The translations under genes and the position numbers were made by a program. A stretch of 41,771 nucleotides of DNA, from contig NZ_QMEA01000048.1 of NCBI RefSeq assembly GCF_012912105.1, positions 1-41,771 on the forward strand, given 5' to 3'. Below are positions 8,678-17,772 of this stretch, piece by piece (the first letter of the stretch is position 1; every line of letters begins with the position of its first letter). Source of the stretch: Brasilonema sp. UFV-L1 (GTDB lineage Bacteria > Cyanobacteriota > Cyanobacteriia > Cyanobacteriales > Nostocaceae). The notes below the pieces were generated by a model. The model was given only the letters and a program-made list of their open reading frames with translations. It had not been told where the DNA came from and did no database searches.

Positions 8678-9383
8678 CTTTTTTATATATAGAATATACA
8701 AAAATACTTAATACAGAATTTGAAATTTTTGTGACTTTTTATTAAACAATGTTAGAAAATCTATAAAATGTTATGATATGTTGTGATTCTAGTAAAGAAA
8801 AAACATAACTCTTAAGTAAGATGCTAATTGTTATTGAAAAGATAATTGCTCACAGCAAAAAGCGGGACTTGTTGAGAATAGGTATTGAACGACAATTAAT
8901 TTAACCGAGTCGTGACAATTATGTCGTCCTGGGAAAACCAAAACTCAAAATTCGCACTTGTGCAATCACACTATTAGCACCAAAAGCTGATGAGACAAGT
9001 TCAGCTTTACCGAAAAGCTTTGAAAGTTGACGAAAGAATAAGCGTTTGAGCCAAGTCCTGAATTTCACGATCATGATCAAAAGCGATCTGCAAAGCAGCG
9101 CAGCAGCGAGGCGATCAGAATCTCAGTTCATCCGGAACAGAGGGACTCGAAAGCCACCTGACAAGCTGATTTTAGGTGATGGCATTTCCCAATTCAAATT
9201 AATTGCGTACCTCATTTATGGTGGGCTGCTGTACTAAGAACTAATGACTAAAAATAAAAAATGCCCTAGAGGGTTCTCCAGGGCTTAACCAGGGTGCATC
9301 TACCAATACACTCTTCTAGAAGCAGAGGTTCTATCCGGAAAGATACTGAATAGAATGCCAAAAAATTTTTTTGAGAAGTTGCT
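8678..9383. other. Gene-poor stretch upstream of cobM with two hairpins
   Basis: No open frame here looks like a protein gene; the longest (9046-9237) has no family features. Two hairpins are present. One is AAAGCTGA/TCAGCTTT with a 10-base loop (8983-9008). The other is GCCCTAGAG/CTCCAGGGC with a GGTT tetraloop and one mismatch (9263-9284). The second is preceded by an A-rich run and lies about 100 bases before cobM, so it could be a leader structure or the end of an upstream transcript. I see no cobalamin riboswitch consensus. Confidence 0.4.
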
Positions 9384-10205
9384 GTGTGTTCCTGTATGCA
9401 TGAATCTACGAGCCGATTGAATAATAAAAAGAACTATGAATCTTTAGACTCTGCGGTGTACATAGTAGGCGCAGGTCCCGGAGACCCAGATTTATTAACC
9501 GTTAAGGCGCAGAAACTATTACAGTCTGCCGATGTGATTTTATTTGCTGATTCTTTAGTACCCCAACAGATTTTAGAGCTTTGCCGCGAGGATGCAGAAA
9601 TTATTCCCTCTGCCAACAAGACTTTGGAAGATATTTTACCGCTGATGATAGAACGAGTGCGATCGCACAAATCTGTCGTTCGCCTCCATTCTGGTGACCC
9701 CAGTCTTTACAGTGCTATTCATGAGCAAATGTATCTTTTGGCAGAAGCGGAAATTCCTTTTGAAGTGGTGCCAGGTATTAGCGCTTTTCAAGCTGCAGCT
9801 GCAAAACTCAAAGTTGAACTGACTGTTCCCGGTTTAGTCCAAACAATCATACTAACGCGCATCAGCGGACGCACAGAAGTTCCTGAAACAGAAGAATTAA
9901 CAACCCTAGCAGCCCATCAGGCTAGTCTATGTTTATATCTGAGTGTACGTCACGTTGAAGCAGCCCAAGCCAAACTGCTGCAACACTACTGTGCTGAAAC
10001 ACCAGTAGCGATTTGCTATCGCTTAGGCTGGTGTGATGAAAAAATCAGAGTTGTTCCCCTCAATCAAATGGCAGATTGTACTCACCAAGAAAAGCTGATT
10101 CGCACTACACTTTACGTAGTTAGTCCTGCACTTTCGCAAGCATCAGCACGCTCTCGTTTATATCATCCCGAACACAATCATCTGTTTCGCCCGTCTCACA
10201 GTTGA
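9384..10205 (+). CDS. cobM: Precorrin-4 C11-methyltransferase
   Basis: This 273-residue SAM-dependent methyltransferase methylates C-11 of (cobalt-)precorrin-4 in corrin ring synthesis. It has the tetrapyrrole methylase fold: VYIVGAGPGDPDLLT near the N-terminus (the GxGxGD SAM loop), VRLHSGDPSLYSAI in the middle and EVVPGISAFQAAAA after it, all typical of CobM/CbiF. A GTG at 9384 has GAGAAG 5 bases upstream, while the ATG at 9396 lacks a well-spaced ribosome site, so GTG is preferred. The gene stands alone, away from other cobalamin genes, which is usual in cyanobacteria. Confidence 0.93.
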   Translation: MCSCMHESTSRLNNKKNYESLDSAVYIVGAGPGDPDLLTVKAQKLLQSADVILFADSLVPQQILELCREDAEIIPSANKTLEDILPLMIERVRSHKSVVRLHSGDPSLYSAIHEQMYLLAEAEIPFEVVPGISAFQAAAAKLKVELTVPGLVQTIILTRISGRTEVPETEELTTLAAHQASLCLYLSVRHVEAAQAKLLQHYCAETPVAICYRLGWCDEKIRVVPLNQMADCTHQEKLIRTTLYVVSPALSQASARSRLYHPEHNHLFRPSHS

Positions 10206-10239
10206 ACAAAACACGGGGACAAATCAATTCAAAATTCAA

Positions 10240-10324
10240 CGGAGAGGGTGGGATTCGAACCCACGGATGCTTTCACATCACTCGATTTCAAGTCGAGCGC
10301 ATTCGACCACTCTGCCACCTCTCC
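10240..10324 (-). tRNA. tRNA-Ser (anticodon UGA)
   Basis: Read on the minus strand, the acceptor stem pairs GGAGAGG with CCTCTCC and leaves a G discriminator. The anticodon stem-loop is CTCGACTTGAAATCGAG, giving anticodon TGA. There is a long variable arm as in class II tRNAs and the T-loop GGTTCGAATCC. CCA is not encoded. At about 85 bases the length fits tRNA-Ser. Confidence 0.96.
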
Positions 10325-10377
10325 AGTAAAGCGTCAGCTAAAACAATGCCGACCGAATATGCATTATATCTCATCTT

Positions 10378-11307
10378 CTACGCAGTTTGCACAACTGGAG
10401 TGGGTTTTTGATAAAGAATTTCTTCACAGATCATGGTGAAATCTTTGCCAATCCAGACGAGAGAGACTTGGGAGACGATACCACTTTCAAGTAGAACAAT
10501 CGAGAAGTTACGCTGCTTATGGCTACCATGTTCTACAATCCTGGGTACGCTTGCGGCATTCAAATAAACTATCCCCTCTGGACTTCTAAAGATGCGCTTT
10601 CGCGGTTCTTTCTTTGTGTGTCGCAGGGTGTGGTGCATATGACCGAATGTTACGAGGGGAATAGTTTTACCAGCGGTGATGGTTCCAGATATCGCTTCTG
10701 CTAAATCTGGATCGCCAAAATCCCCACCTATAGGATGCCAATCTTTTCCACAGGGGTCTTCTGGGCGATCGCCTAACCCAGTTGGACCATTATGACCGAT
10801 AAAAATGACCGTCTGGTAAGCTGCATTTTTAGCTGCTGACACAATACGGGCTGTGGACTCTTCAAAATTGGTGACTCCATACCATTTTTGGTAGAAATCA
10901 GTATATTTCCATTCTGGTCCACCCCAGCTAAAGGGACGACCTCCAACAACCGTTAAATTCAGAACTGGAAAATCTAGCTTACCATAACCGACTTGGGTTT
11001 CACCCAATAAATCGAGTTGCTGCTGTACCCAGTCTTCCTTTGTGCGGTCGTAGGGGCACTTCTTACGTCCCCATTCTGTGGCAGTGTACCAGGCATCATG
11101 GTTTCCCATCACTGCTGCTTTGGGAATATCCAGGGATGCGATCGCTCTGACCACTTCCACCGACTCATTGCCAAAATCCCCAACAAACAGCACTAAGTCA
11201 ACACCCAAATGCTTCAGAGCAATGCCATCGTCTTCTTCCCATTGGTCGTGAATATCTCCGACTACAGCAATTTTCAACGTTTTTGAGTTTGTTTTCTGAC
11301 TGGTCAT
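10378..11307 (-). CDS. Calcineurin-like metallophosphoesterase (TIGR04168-type)
   Basis: This protein of about 309 residues has the dinuclear metal site of calcineurin-like phosphoesterases: VVGDIHDQW (DxH), FVGDFGNE (GDxxN/D), AAVMGNHDAWY (GNHD) and later FIGHNGPTG and VTFGHMHHT (GHxH). The conserved cyanobacterial/plant family is usually annotated only as TIGR04168; the substrate is unknown. I start it at the ATG at 11307 because AAGGA lies 7 bases before it; the longer frame would need a GTG at 11361. It is divergent from nadA. Confidence 0.85.
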   Translation of the reverse strand: MTSQKTNSKTLKIAVVGDIHDQWEEDDGIALKHLGVDLVLFVGDFGNESVEVVRAIASLDIPKAAVMGNHDAWYTATEWGRKKCPYDRTKEDWVQQQLDLLGETQVGYGKLDFPVLNLTVVGGRPFSWGGPEWKYTDFYQKWYGVTNFEESTARIVSAAKNAAYQTVIFIGHNGPTGLGDRPEDPCGKDWHPIGGDFGDPDLAEAISGTITAGKTIPLVTFGHMHHTLRHTKKEPRKRIFRSPEGIVYLNAASVPRIVEHGSHKQRNFSIVLLESGIVSQVSLVWIGKDFTMICEEILYQKPTPVVQTA

Positions 11308-11460
11308 GCCATTTTCCTTGCCATCTGTTTCCAGCATAGGAAAATTACAAGGTTTTGACACAATCGAGGCGAGGAGTATGACCCATCAAACATTTTTGGT
11401 AAAAACTACTATAATTGAATCCACGAGACAAAAACTTGTAACATTCAGTAACGAAAACTA

Positions 11461-12435
11461 GTGTTTACGACTGCACTTGCTTTAAACGAGAAAACCGAAC
11501 AGGGTGATCTACCACTAGATTTATTTGCAGCTATTGAGAATCTTAAAAAAGAACTCAATGCGGTTATCCTGGCACATTACTATCAAGAACCAGACATTCA
11601 AGATATTGCAGATTTTATAGGAGATTCGCTACAGCTTGCCAAAGCAGCAGCTCATACAAATGCGGATGTCATTGTTTTTGCTGGTGTTCATTTCATGGCA
11701 GAAACAGCAAAGATTCTCAATCCTGACAAGATGGTTCTTTTACCAGATTTGAATGCTGGTTGTTCTTTAGCCGACAGTTGTCCAAAAGAGGCGTTTGCAG
11801 CTTTTAAAGCGGCGCACCCAAACCATTTGGTCGTTTCTTACATCAACTGCTCTGCCGAGATTAAGGCAATGAGCGATATTATCTGTACCAGTTCTAACGC
11901 TGTCAAAATTGTCCAGCAAATTCCCAAAGACCAGCCAATTATTTTTGCCCCAGACCGAAATTTAGGAAGATATGTGATGGAAAAAACTGGGCGAGATTTA
12001 GTGCTGTGGGAAGGAAGCTGTGTTGTCCATGAAACCTTTTCTGAAAAGAAAATTGTGCAGTTAAAAATCGCACACCCAGAAGCAGAGGCGATCGCTCATC
12101 CAGAATGTGAAACGAGTGTCTTGCGCCATGCAAGTTTTATCGGCTCTACAGCAGCTTTACTTAAGTATTGTCAACAAAGTTCATCTCAAGAATTTATTGT
12201 TGCTACAGAACCTGGAATCATTCACCAAATGCAAAAACAAGCGCCCGACAAGCGCTTTATACCCGCACCGCCATTGAATAACTGTGCGTGTAACGAGTGT
12301 CCTTTTATGCGCTTAAATACTCTGGAAAAACTTTACTATGTGATGAAAAATCGCTCTCCTGAAATCATATTGCCAGAGAATATTCGTAGAGCAGCATTGC
12401 GACCAATTCAACGAATGCTAGAAATGAGTCTATAA
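11461..12435 (+). CDS. nadA: Quinolinate synthase A
   Basis: This 324-residue [4Fe-4S] enzyme condenses iminoaspartate with dihydroxyacetone phosphate to form quinolinate in de novo NAD synthesis. It shows AVILAHYYQ near residue 35 and candidate cluster cysteines in NAGCSLAD (Cys101), WEGSCVVHE (Cys187) and [11 protein letters not shown] (275-280). The start is GTG at 11461, as the MFTTALAL opening fits cyanobacterial NadA. A TATAAT box at 11410-11415 is a plausible -10 element, with no clear -35. It is divergent from the phosphoesterase. Confidence 0.96.
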   Translation: MFTTALALNEKTEQGDLPLDLFAAIENLKKELNAVILAHYYQEPDIQDIADFIGDSLQLAKAAAHTNADVIVFAGVHFMAETAKILNPDKMVLLPDLNAGCSLADSCPKEAFAAFKAAHPNHLVVSYINCSAEIKAMSDIICTSSNAVKIVQQIPKDQPIIFAPDRNLGRYVMEKTGRDLVLWEGSCVVHETFSEKKIVQLKIAHPEAEAIAHPECETSVLRHASFIGSTAALLKYCQQSSSQEFIVATEPGIIHQMQKQAPDKRFIPAPPLNNCACNECPFMRLNTLEKLYYVMKNRSPEIILPENIRRAALRPIQRMLEMSL

Positions 12436-12496
12436 ACGCAAGAATTTTCAATTTCAACCAATAACACTAGTCCTCTTGAGAGGACGCGTGACTCAA

Positions 12497-12522
12497 CCGC
12501 CTGCTATTTAAATAGCAGGCGG
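12497..12522. repeat. Perfect 26-bp palindrome between nadA and der
   Basis: The two 13-base arms, CCGCCTGCTATTT and AAATAGCAGGCGG, are exact reverse complements with no spacer. A smaller inverted repeat, TCCTCT/AGAGGA, precedes it at about 12471-12484. It lies between two genes on the same strand, 60 bases after nadA and 58 before der. It may form a 3'-end hairpin, or be a dimer-binding operator. Confidence 0.6.
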
Positions 12523-12580
12523 ACAAATAGTATCAGCCTCAACCGCTACAATAAAGATTTGGAGCATTGTGTATCCGGTT

Positions 12581-13945
12581 ATGAGTCTTCCTATAGTTGC
12601 TATTATTGGTCGCCCGAATGTGGGCAAATCCACCTTGGTGAATCGTCTTGCCGAGGAACAATCTGCTATTGTTCATGATCAACCAGGGGTGACACGCGAT
12701 CGCACTTATAAACCAGCATACTGGTGCGATCGCGAGTTTACAGTTGTTGATACTGGTGGTTTGGTGTTTAATGATGATACAGAATTTTTACCATTGATTC
12801 GCCAACAGGCAATGACAGCGCTCGCAGAAGCAAGTGCGGCTATATTTGTGGTAGATGGTCGTACAGGACCAATACCCGCTGATCAAGAAATTGCCGAGTG
12901 GTTGCGCCAACAAAAGGTTCCTGTTTTGCTAGCTGTTAATAAATGTGAATCCCCAGAACAAGGTTTGATTCAAGCTGCTGAATTTTGGGAATTGGGCTTA
13001 GGTGAACCTTTCCCCATTTCTGCTATTCATGGAAGCGGTACAGGAGACTTACTAGATGTCCTGATTTCACACCTTCCACCAACTCAAGAAATCCCAGAAA
13101 CGAATGAAATAAAAGTGGCAATTGTAGGACGCCCAAATGTAGGAAAATCCAGTTTATTGAATGCTTTTGTAGGAGAAACAAGGGCAATTGTCAGCCCAAT
13201 TTCTGGTACAACCCGCGATGCAATTGATACTGTGGTGGAACGAAACGGGCAAATTTATCGTTTAATTGATACGGCAGGAATTCGCAAAAAGAAGAACGTA
13301 GAATATGGTCCAGAATTCTTTAGTATCAACCGTGCCTTTAAAGCGATTCGTCGCGCCGATGTGGTTTTATTAGTAATAGATGCCCTAGATGGTGTCACCG
13401 AGCAAGACCAAAAATTAGCTGGGCGGATTATTGAAGAAGGTCGAGCTTGTGTTTTAGTGGTTAATAAATGGGATGCTGTCGAAAAGGACTCTCATACGAT
13501 TTACGATTACGAAAAACATTTGCAAGAACGACTGCATTTTACTGAATGGGCCCAAACTATTTTTGTCAGCGCTTTGACTGGACAACGGGTAGAAAAGATT
13601 TTGGAGTTGGTTGATAAAGCAGCCGAATCACACAAACGTCGTGTGAGTACAGCAGTTATTAACGAAGTCTTAGAAGAAGCAGTTGGCTGGCACTCGCCAA
13701 CAGTGTCTCGCGCTGGACGTCAAGGCAAAATTTACTATGGTACGCAAGTCAGTAGTCAACCACCTACAATAGCATTGTTTGTGAACGATTCCAAACGCTT
13801 TAATGACAACTACCGCCGCTATATTGAGCGACAATTTCGGCAGCATTTGGGCTTTCAAGGAACTCCTATCCGTATATTATGGCGGAGTAAAAAAGCCCGC
13901 GATGCCGAGAGTACTAATGTCAATCGAGCCACCCGCGTGTCATAG
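12581..13945 (+). CDS. der: Ribosome biogenesis GTPase Der (EngA)
   Basis: This 454-residue GTPase has two tandem G domains, needed for 50S subunit maturation. The first has GRPNVGKST near residue 10 and VDTGG; the second has [12 protein letters not shown] near residue 185 and [12 protein letters not shown] and NKWD are the G4 motifs. The C-terminal KH-like domain ends with [19 protein letters not shown] 12581 is chosen over the GTG four codons upstream because the family begins at [12 protein letters not shown]. ecfT follows on the same strand after a short repeat-filled gap, a pairing I recall from other cyanobacteria. Confidence 0.97.
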   Translation: MSLPIVAIIGRPNVGKSTLVNRLAEEQSAIVHDQPGVTRDRTYKPAYWCDREFTVVDTGGLVFNDDTEFLPLIRQQAMTALAEASAAIFVVDGRTGPIPADQEIAEWLRQQKVPVLLAVNKCESPEQGLIQAAEFWELGLGEPFPISAIHGSGTGDLLDVLISHLPPTQEIPETNEIKVAIVGRPNVGKSSLLNAFVGETRAIVSPISGTTRDAIDTVVERNGQIYRLIDTAGIRKKKNVEYGPEFFSINRAFKAIRRADVVLLVIDALDGVTEQDQKLAGRIIEEGRACVLVVNKWDAVEKDSHTIYDYEKHLQERLHFTEWAQTIFVSALTGQRVEKILELVDKAAESHKRRVSTAVINEVLEEAVGWHSPTVSRAGRQGKIYYGTQVSSQPPTIALFVNDSKRFNDNYRRYIERQFRQHLGFQGTPIRILWRSKKARDAESTNVNRATRVS

Positions 13946-13981
13946 TGGTCACAAGTCATCAGTCATGAGTTTTTAGCAATT

Positions 13982-14016
13982 GACTAATGACTCATGACTA
14001 ATAACTAATGACTAGA
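13982..14016. repeat. Short heptanucleotide tandem repeats (GACTAAT type)
   Basis: Five consecutive 7-base units, variants of GACTAAT, fill the der-ecfT gap. Similar ATGACT pieces precede them. This is the short tandemly repeated repetitive (STRR) DNA typical of heterocystous cyanobacteria. Confidence 0.7.
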
Positions 14017-14018
14017 AA

Positions 14019-14945
14019 ATGGATTTACTGCGATCGCTCCCAATTGGACTTTACTTAGAACAACCTCAAACTTGGTTACACAAACTCGATCCGCGAGTCA
14101 AGTTAATTTGGTTGATGAGCTTTCTGACAACTTACATTCTTGCTAACAACGTATGGCGCGTGGTGTTGGTGGTAGTACTGATTATCACTACCTTAATAGC
14201 ACGTATTCCTCGAAGAGTTTGGCAGCAACAAATGGGCTGGCTGGTAACATTGTGCTTTCTTGTTTTAGTCATTTTAGCTATCAGTCCTGATGGACTTGGT
14301 ATTAAGTATCAACCACGCCTGCCAATCGAGCAACAAGTCTTAACAGAAAAATCCGCTTCGACTCCTTCAACTCCACCACCTTTGTCAGCAAATAAGCAGC
14401 AACGTTATAAATACGTGCTATTTGACAAAAGTCCAGTCAAAGTGACTCGCCGTTCATTGGATTTGGCAATCAGTGTGAGTACAATGGTGTTTACCCTGAT
14501 TTACAGTTCCAATTTATATCTGCTGACAACAGCACCAGAAGAAATCACCGCTGCTATAGAAAGCTTAATGCAACCCTTGCGACGGTTGAAGGTGCCTGTA
14601 ACTGAGATAACTTTAACTTTAACTTTATCGTTACGGTTTATTCCCCTGGTTTTGGAAGAAATCCAGAATTTAATTCGTTCTGTGATGACAAGGGCGATTA
14701 ATTGGAAAAAGTTAGGATTGAAAGGAGCTGTCAAAGTTTGGATGTTAGTAGCACAACGGCTTTTGGAAAATTTACTACTCCGGGCAGAGCAAATGGCTAG
14801 CGCAATGACAGTACGCGGTTTTACGACTCCTAGTACACATCGAGTGCAATGGCACGACTTACGATTGAGAAGAGGTGATTGGCTGGCGATCGCCATGTTA
14901 ATTTTATTCTGGGGAGTGCGGCTAGCAATTGGTACTGAAGTTTAA
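14019..14945 (+). CDS. ecfT: Energy-coupling factor transporter membrane protein EcfT (CbiQ family)
   Basis: This 308-residue inner-membrane protein couples ATPase subunits to a substrate-binding S component in ECF vitamin or metal importers. Membrane helices cluster in the first 90 residues, and the cytoplasmic coupling region follows. The motifs LTLSLRFIPLVLEEI and SAMTVRGF (the A-R-G coupling signature) identify the family. An insert of about 50 residues (Pro/Ser/Thr-rich, near residue 110) enlarges the first cytoplasmic region. No ATPase or S component lies nearby, as usual for cyanobacterial EcfT, so the substrate cannot be named. Confidence 0.88.
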   Translation: MDLLRSLPIGLYLEQPQTWLHKLDPRVKLIWLMSFLTTYILANNVWRVVLVVVLIITTLIARIPRRVWQQQMGWLVTLCFLVLVILAISPDGLGIKYQPRLPIEQQVLTEKSASTPSTPPPLSANKQQRYKYVLFDKSPVKVTRRSLDLAISVSTMVFTLIYSSNLYLLTTAPEEITAAIESLMQPLRRLKVPVTEITLTLTLSLRFIPLVLEEIQNLIRSVMTRAINWKKLGLKGAVKVWMLVAQRLLENLLLRAEQMASAMTVRGFTTPSTHRVQWHDLRLRRGDWLAIAMLILFWGVRLAIGTEV

Positions 14946-15069
14946 ATTGTTAAATATACACCGATTGTCAAAATACATCAAAATTGCTTTTTGAGGATTC
15001 TGGATTCGTCCAAAAAGTATCCATAGCTTGAAGCTGCTAACAACAATTGACATTTATTGTTAGTATCTG

Positions 15070-15098
15070 ACATACTATAAGAAGTGCTTATAGTATGT
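15070..15098. promoter_or_regulatory. Operator-like inverted repeat before the toxin-antitoxin pair
   Basis: Perfect 12-bp arms, ACATACTATAAG and CTTATAGTATGT, are separated by AAGTG, and a TTGACA hexamer lies just upstream (15047-15052). The repeat ends 14 bases before the antitoxin ATG. Ribbon-helix-helix antitoxins bind such palindromes, so this is the likely autoregulatory operator. The repeat overlaps the alternative ATG at 15095, which argues against that start. Confidence 0.7.
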
Positions 15099-15112
15099 TC
15101 GAAAGGTATCCT

Positions 15113-15391
15113 ATGAACGTACATCTAGGAGAAACATTTGATAAGTTTGTCGAAGAAATGCTTGCAAGTGGTGAGTATCAGTCACAAAGTGAGGTGATTC
15201 GTGCAGGGCTGCGGCTACTCAAAGAGAAAGAGGACTTGCGTAAGCTAAGACTTCAAGAACTACGTCGGGAAATTCAACGTGGTTTAGACAGCGGTACCTC
15301 AGAACCTCTCAATATTGAGGAAATCATTCAAGAGGCGAAAAAAGAGCGAGAAGGAAACTTACCGCATGAGCCGAGTTATCAGAACACCTGA
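15113..15391 (+). CDS. ParD-family antitoxin (ribbon-helix-helix)
   Basis: This 92-residue type II antitoxin has an N-terminal ribbon-helix-helix DNA-binding domain (MNVHLGETFDKFVEEML, then SQSEVIRAGLRLLKEKE), typical of ParD. The charged C-terminal tail would wrap the toxin. The start at 15113 has AAGG 8 bases upstream. Its last 26 bases overlap the toxin start, consistent with coupled translation and the usual antitoxin-first order. It probably represses its own promoter through the palindrome at 15070-15098. Confidence 0.88.
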   Translation: MNVHLGETFDKFVEEMLASGEYQSQSEVIRAGLRLLKEKEDLRKLRLQELRREIQRGLDSGTSEPLNIEEIIQEAKKEREGNLPHEPSYQNT

Positions 15392-15659
15392 AGCGAAAAA
15401 CGATCTTAAGGAACTCTGGAATTACATTGCAGATTTCAGCGAGGAACGTGCTGACTCCTACCTGAGAATGTTAGATGAAAAAATGCAGACACTGGCACAA
15501 TTTCCATTAATGGGAAAAGAATGTGCTGAACTTCTTGAGGGACTGCGGAGTTTTCCTGTAAATAATTACGTTATATTCTACCGTCCTATAGATAACGGGA
15601 TCGAAGTCATTCGAGTCCTCCACGGTGCAAGAGATATTGAAAGTCTTTTTGAGTTATGA
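15366..15659 (+). CDS. ParE-family toxin (RelE/ParE superfamily)
   Basis: This 97-residue protein has the compact RelE/ParE fold. It begins SRVIRTPEAKNDLKELWNYI, has FPLMGKECAELLEGLRSF in the middle and ends VIRVLHGARDIESLF, the conserved C-terminal strand and helix of ParE. ParE toxins poison DNA gyrase; whether this member does so is inferred only from the ParD partner. The start at 15366 lies inside the antitoxin gene in another frame. Confidence 0.88.
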   Translation: MSRVIRTPEAKNDLKELWNYIADFSEERADSYLRMLDEKMQTLAQFPLMGKECAELLEGLRSFPVNNYVIFYRPIDNGIEVIRVLHGARDIESLFEL

Positions 15660-15677
15660 TTTGATTCTTCCGAAGTA

Positions 15678-16925
15678 CTAATTTTGTATTCCATGTTGTT
15701 TTATCGCTTCAAGATAAACTTCTCTAAACTTTTGAGCCACTTTACTCCAAGTGTATCTTGATAAAACTTTTTGACGACCAACTTCACCCAAAGTTTTTGC
15801 CCAAGAAGAATTTTTTAAAAACTCTATAATTGCTTCTGCTAACATTTGTTGATTTTTATAATCTACCAAAAGTCCATCTTTTCCTTCATCTATAACCCAA
15901 GGTATTGCTCCAGCACGACAACCAATAACAGGTTTACTTGCAGCCCAAGCTTCTAGAAATGCAATTCCAAAAGACTCAAAACCAGAAGGATAAGCAAACA
16001 CATCTACAGCAGAAAATAAGAGAGGTTTTTCCTCATTAGAAAAGTTATAATAAAGCTTGATTTGCTTTTTGTAGACTTCTGGTAATTGATGGATAATATT
16101 TTCTACTTTCTGGGCAAACATTGTCTTTGCTCCAGCTAGTAAAAGTTGCACATCAGGGAAAATTTCCCAGACAAGCGTCATTGCTTGTAAAAGTGTATCT
16201 ACTCCTTTATGTCCGCCAAATTGTCCAATAAAACCTACGACTGGTTGCTCTTCAAAACCAAAATGTTTTTTGGCTTGAGTTGAGGAAGTTTGTTCAAAGG
16301 GTTCTGGATCAACTCCAACTCCGACGACAACAACACGTTCAGGTGAAACTCCTTGTTGAATAACGTAATCTGCTTCGTATTTTGTATTAGATAAATAATA
16401 GGTCGATTGAGCAATCGCACGATAGATTCTAGAACGTTGAAATGCCCAATCATCGTCAGGATGTATCCCTCCATGAAGGACACACGGTTTTCTAGAGTTT
16501 CTTGCACCGTTCAGCGCCGCATACATATGTAGTAAGGGAAAAGATGAAGCAGCAATAATATCAGCCGGAAATTCTTGGATAGCTTTTTTCAACCCAGGAA
16601 TAATTGGTCCTCCAGATATTGTTCTTAAATATTCGTTGAATGGTAAGTTTAGACGATAAGCGACTTTCTGGGGAAATCGAACCATTTGGCTGATTCGGCT
16701 ATTGACTGGAAACCGCCGCACTTTGACACCATTTATTTCTTCGTTACCTGGTTGCAAGCGGGGTAGTTTTGGATTGAAAAAACCTTCTCCATTGAAGCAA
16801 TTTGTGGTGAAGACTGTGACATCATCGCCAAATTGCTGAACGAGTTCTTCAGAAACGCGTTGAATAAGTAATTCTGTACCCCCAATTGCTGGGGTATAAC
16901 CTTGAGTAACGTGCAGAATTTTCAT
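15678..16925 (-). CDS. GT4 glycosyltransferase
   Basis: This 415-residue GT-B glycosyltransferase starts MKILHVTQGYTPAIGGTELL, with the glycine loop of GT4 enzymes. The donor domain contains VGFIGQFGGHKGVDTLL and ESFGIAFLEAWAASKPVIG with the conserved Glu pair. I start it at the ATG at 16925; the three extra upstream codons are less family-like. It is the distal member of the minus-strand polysaccharide cluster, but separated from it by a plus-strand methyltransferase gene, so it probably has its own promoter. A 58-base fragment similar to its interior lies at 17634-17691. Confidence 0.88.
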   Translation of the reverse strand: MKILHVTQGYTPAIGGTELLIQRVSEELVQQFGDDVTVFTTNCFNGEGFFNPKLPRLQPGNEEINGVKVRRFPVNSRISQMVRFPQKVAYRLNLPFNEYLRTISGGPIIPGLKKAIQEFPADIIAASSFPLLHMYAALNGARNSRKPCVLHGGIHPDDDWAFQRSRIYRAIAQSTYYLSNTKYEADYVIQQGVSPERVVVVGVGVDPEPFEQTSSTQAKKHFGFEEQPVVGFIGQFGGHKGVDTLLQAMTLVWEIFPDVQLLLAGAKTMFAQKVENIIHQLPEVYKKQIKLYYNFSNEEKPLLFSAVDVFAYPSGFESFGIAFLEAWAASKPVIGCRAGAIPWVIDEGKDGLLVDYKNQQMLAEAIIEFLKNSSWAKTLGEVGRQKVLSRYTWSKVAQKFREVYLEAIKQHGIQN

Positions 16926-17074
16926 CAATAACACCTGCTACCAAACCGAAATCATCGATATTTTTCACTTCGGTGCATTCACCATTAGTAGAGTTCAGCT
17001 AGAGTTAGCTGACTTGTACTAAAACATATTCTGCACTATTATGGAACAATGATAGCCAAAGTTTTGTACTCACA

Positions 17075-17623
17075 ATGGTCAACAAATATACATTTAAGGA
17101 CGATTGGTTTAGCAGAAGTACATTTCTATTTGAGAAGTATTTATCGGCATATGTAGGTCAACCGTGTCACTTTCTTGAAATAGGAACGCATGAGGGAAGA
17201 GCAACAACTTGGCTTTTAGACAATATTCTCACTCACACACACGCCCAGATCGATTGTATTGACGTATGCATCCTAGATGTTCTTTCCGATAATTTGGACA
17301 AAACGGGGGTCCGTAATAAAGTGACCTTGCATCAAGGTAGTTCAACGAAAGTGTTAAGAACTTTTCAGTTTGAAGAATTTGATTTCATTTATATAGATGG
17401 TAGTCACAGTGCAGTAGATGTACTAGAGGACGCTGTTTTGTCGTTTCGATTACTCAAAAATAATGGAATTATAGCCTTTGATGACTATCCATGGAACGAC
17501 GCTCGATACAGCGACGGAACATTTCCAAAACCAGCTATTGATGCGTTTCTTTCAATCTACGATCACAAAATTAAATTGTTGCACAAAGAATATCAAGTAT
17601 GGATTCAAAAAGTTTCAAATTAG
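17075..17623 (+). CDS. Class I SAM-dependent methyltransferase (Methyltransf_24 type)
   Basis: This 182-residue Rossmann-fold methyltransferase shows FLEIGTHEGRATTW (SAM motif I), an acidic strand end IDCIDV, and FDFIYIDGSHSAVDVLEDAV followed by LLKNNGIIAFDDYPW, characteristic of the small O-methyltransferases found in polysaccharide clusters. It is the only gene in the 15.7-32.6 kb block on the plus strand. Just after its stop is a remnant of a glycosyltransferase on the other strand, so this gene probably entered by replacing older sequence. The substrate is unknown; a sugar hydroxyl is plausible from context. Confidence 0.82.
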   Translation: MVNKYTFKDDWFSRSTFLFEKYLSAYVGQPCHFLEIGTHEGRATTWLLDNILTHTHAQIDCIDVCILDVLSDNLDKTGVRNKVTLHQGSSTKVLRTFQFEEFDFIYIDGSHSAVDVLEDAVLSFRLLKNNGIIAFDDYPWNDARYSDGTFPKPAIDAFLSIYDHKIKLLHKEYQVWIQKVSN

Positions 17624-17633
17624 TCGAGTCAGG

Positions 17634-17691
17634 AAAGATAAAACAGCAATAATATCTGCCGGAAATTCTTGAATAGCTTTTTTCAAGCCAG
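17634..17691 (-). pseudogene. 58-base glycosyltransferase gene remnant
   Basis: This stretch matches 16540-16597, inside the GT4 gene upstream, at about 53 of 58 positions without gaps. The shared core encodes, on the minus strand, a peptide like LKKAIQEFPADIIA. Similarity stops abruptly on both sides. It is either the last trace of a paralogous glycosyltransferase gene or a copied fragment left by recombination. Confidence 0.65.
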
Positions 17692-17772
17692 TCATTCACA
17701 GGAAAAGGCCACGAACCTTACCATGAAAAAGATTTTTCCCTTGTGAGTTGGTGAGTTCTATTGTCAAGCTAG

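Noticed and set aside
9046-9237. 63-codon open frame before cobM
   Set aside because: No ribosome site, no family features, and low-complexity composition; probably chance.
8678-9383. Cobalamin riboswitch upstream of cobM
   Set aside because: No B12-box-like core or GCCACTG element could be found.
14501-14896. 131-codon frame opposite ecfT
   Set aside because: It is the antisense of a well-supported membrane protein gene, with a composition expected from that overlap.
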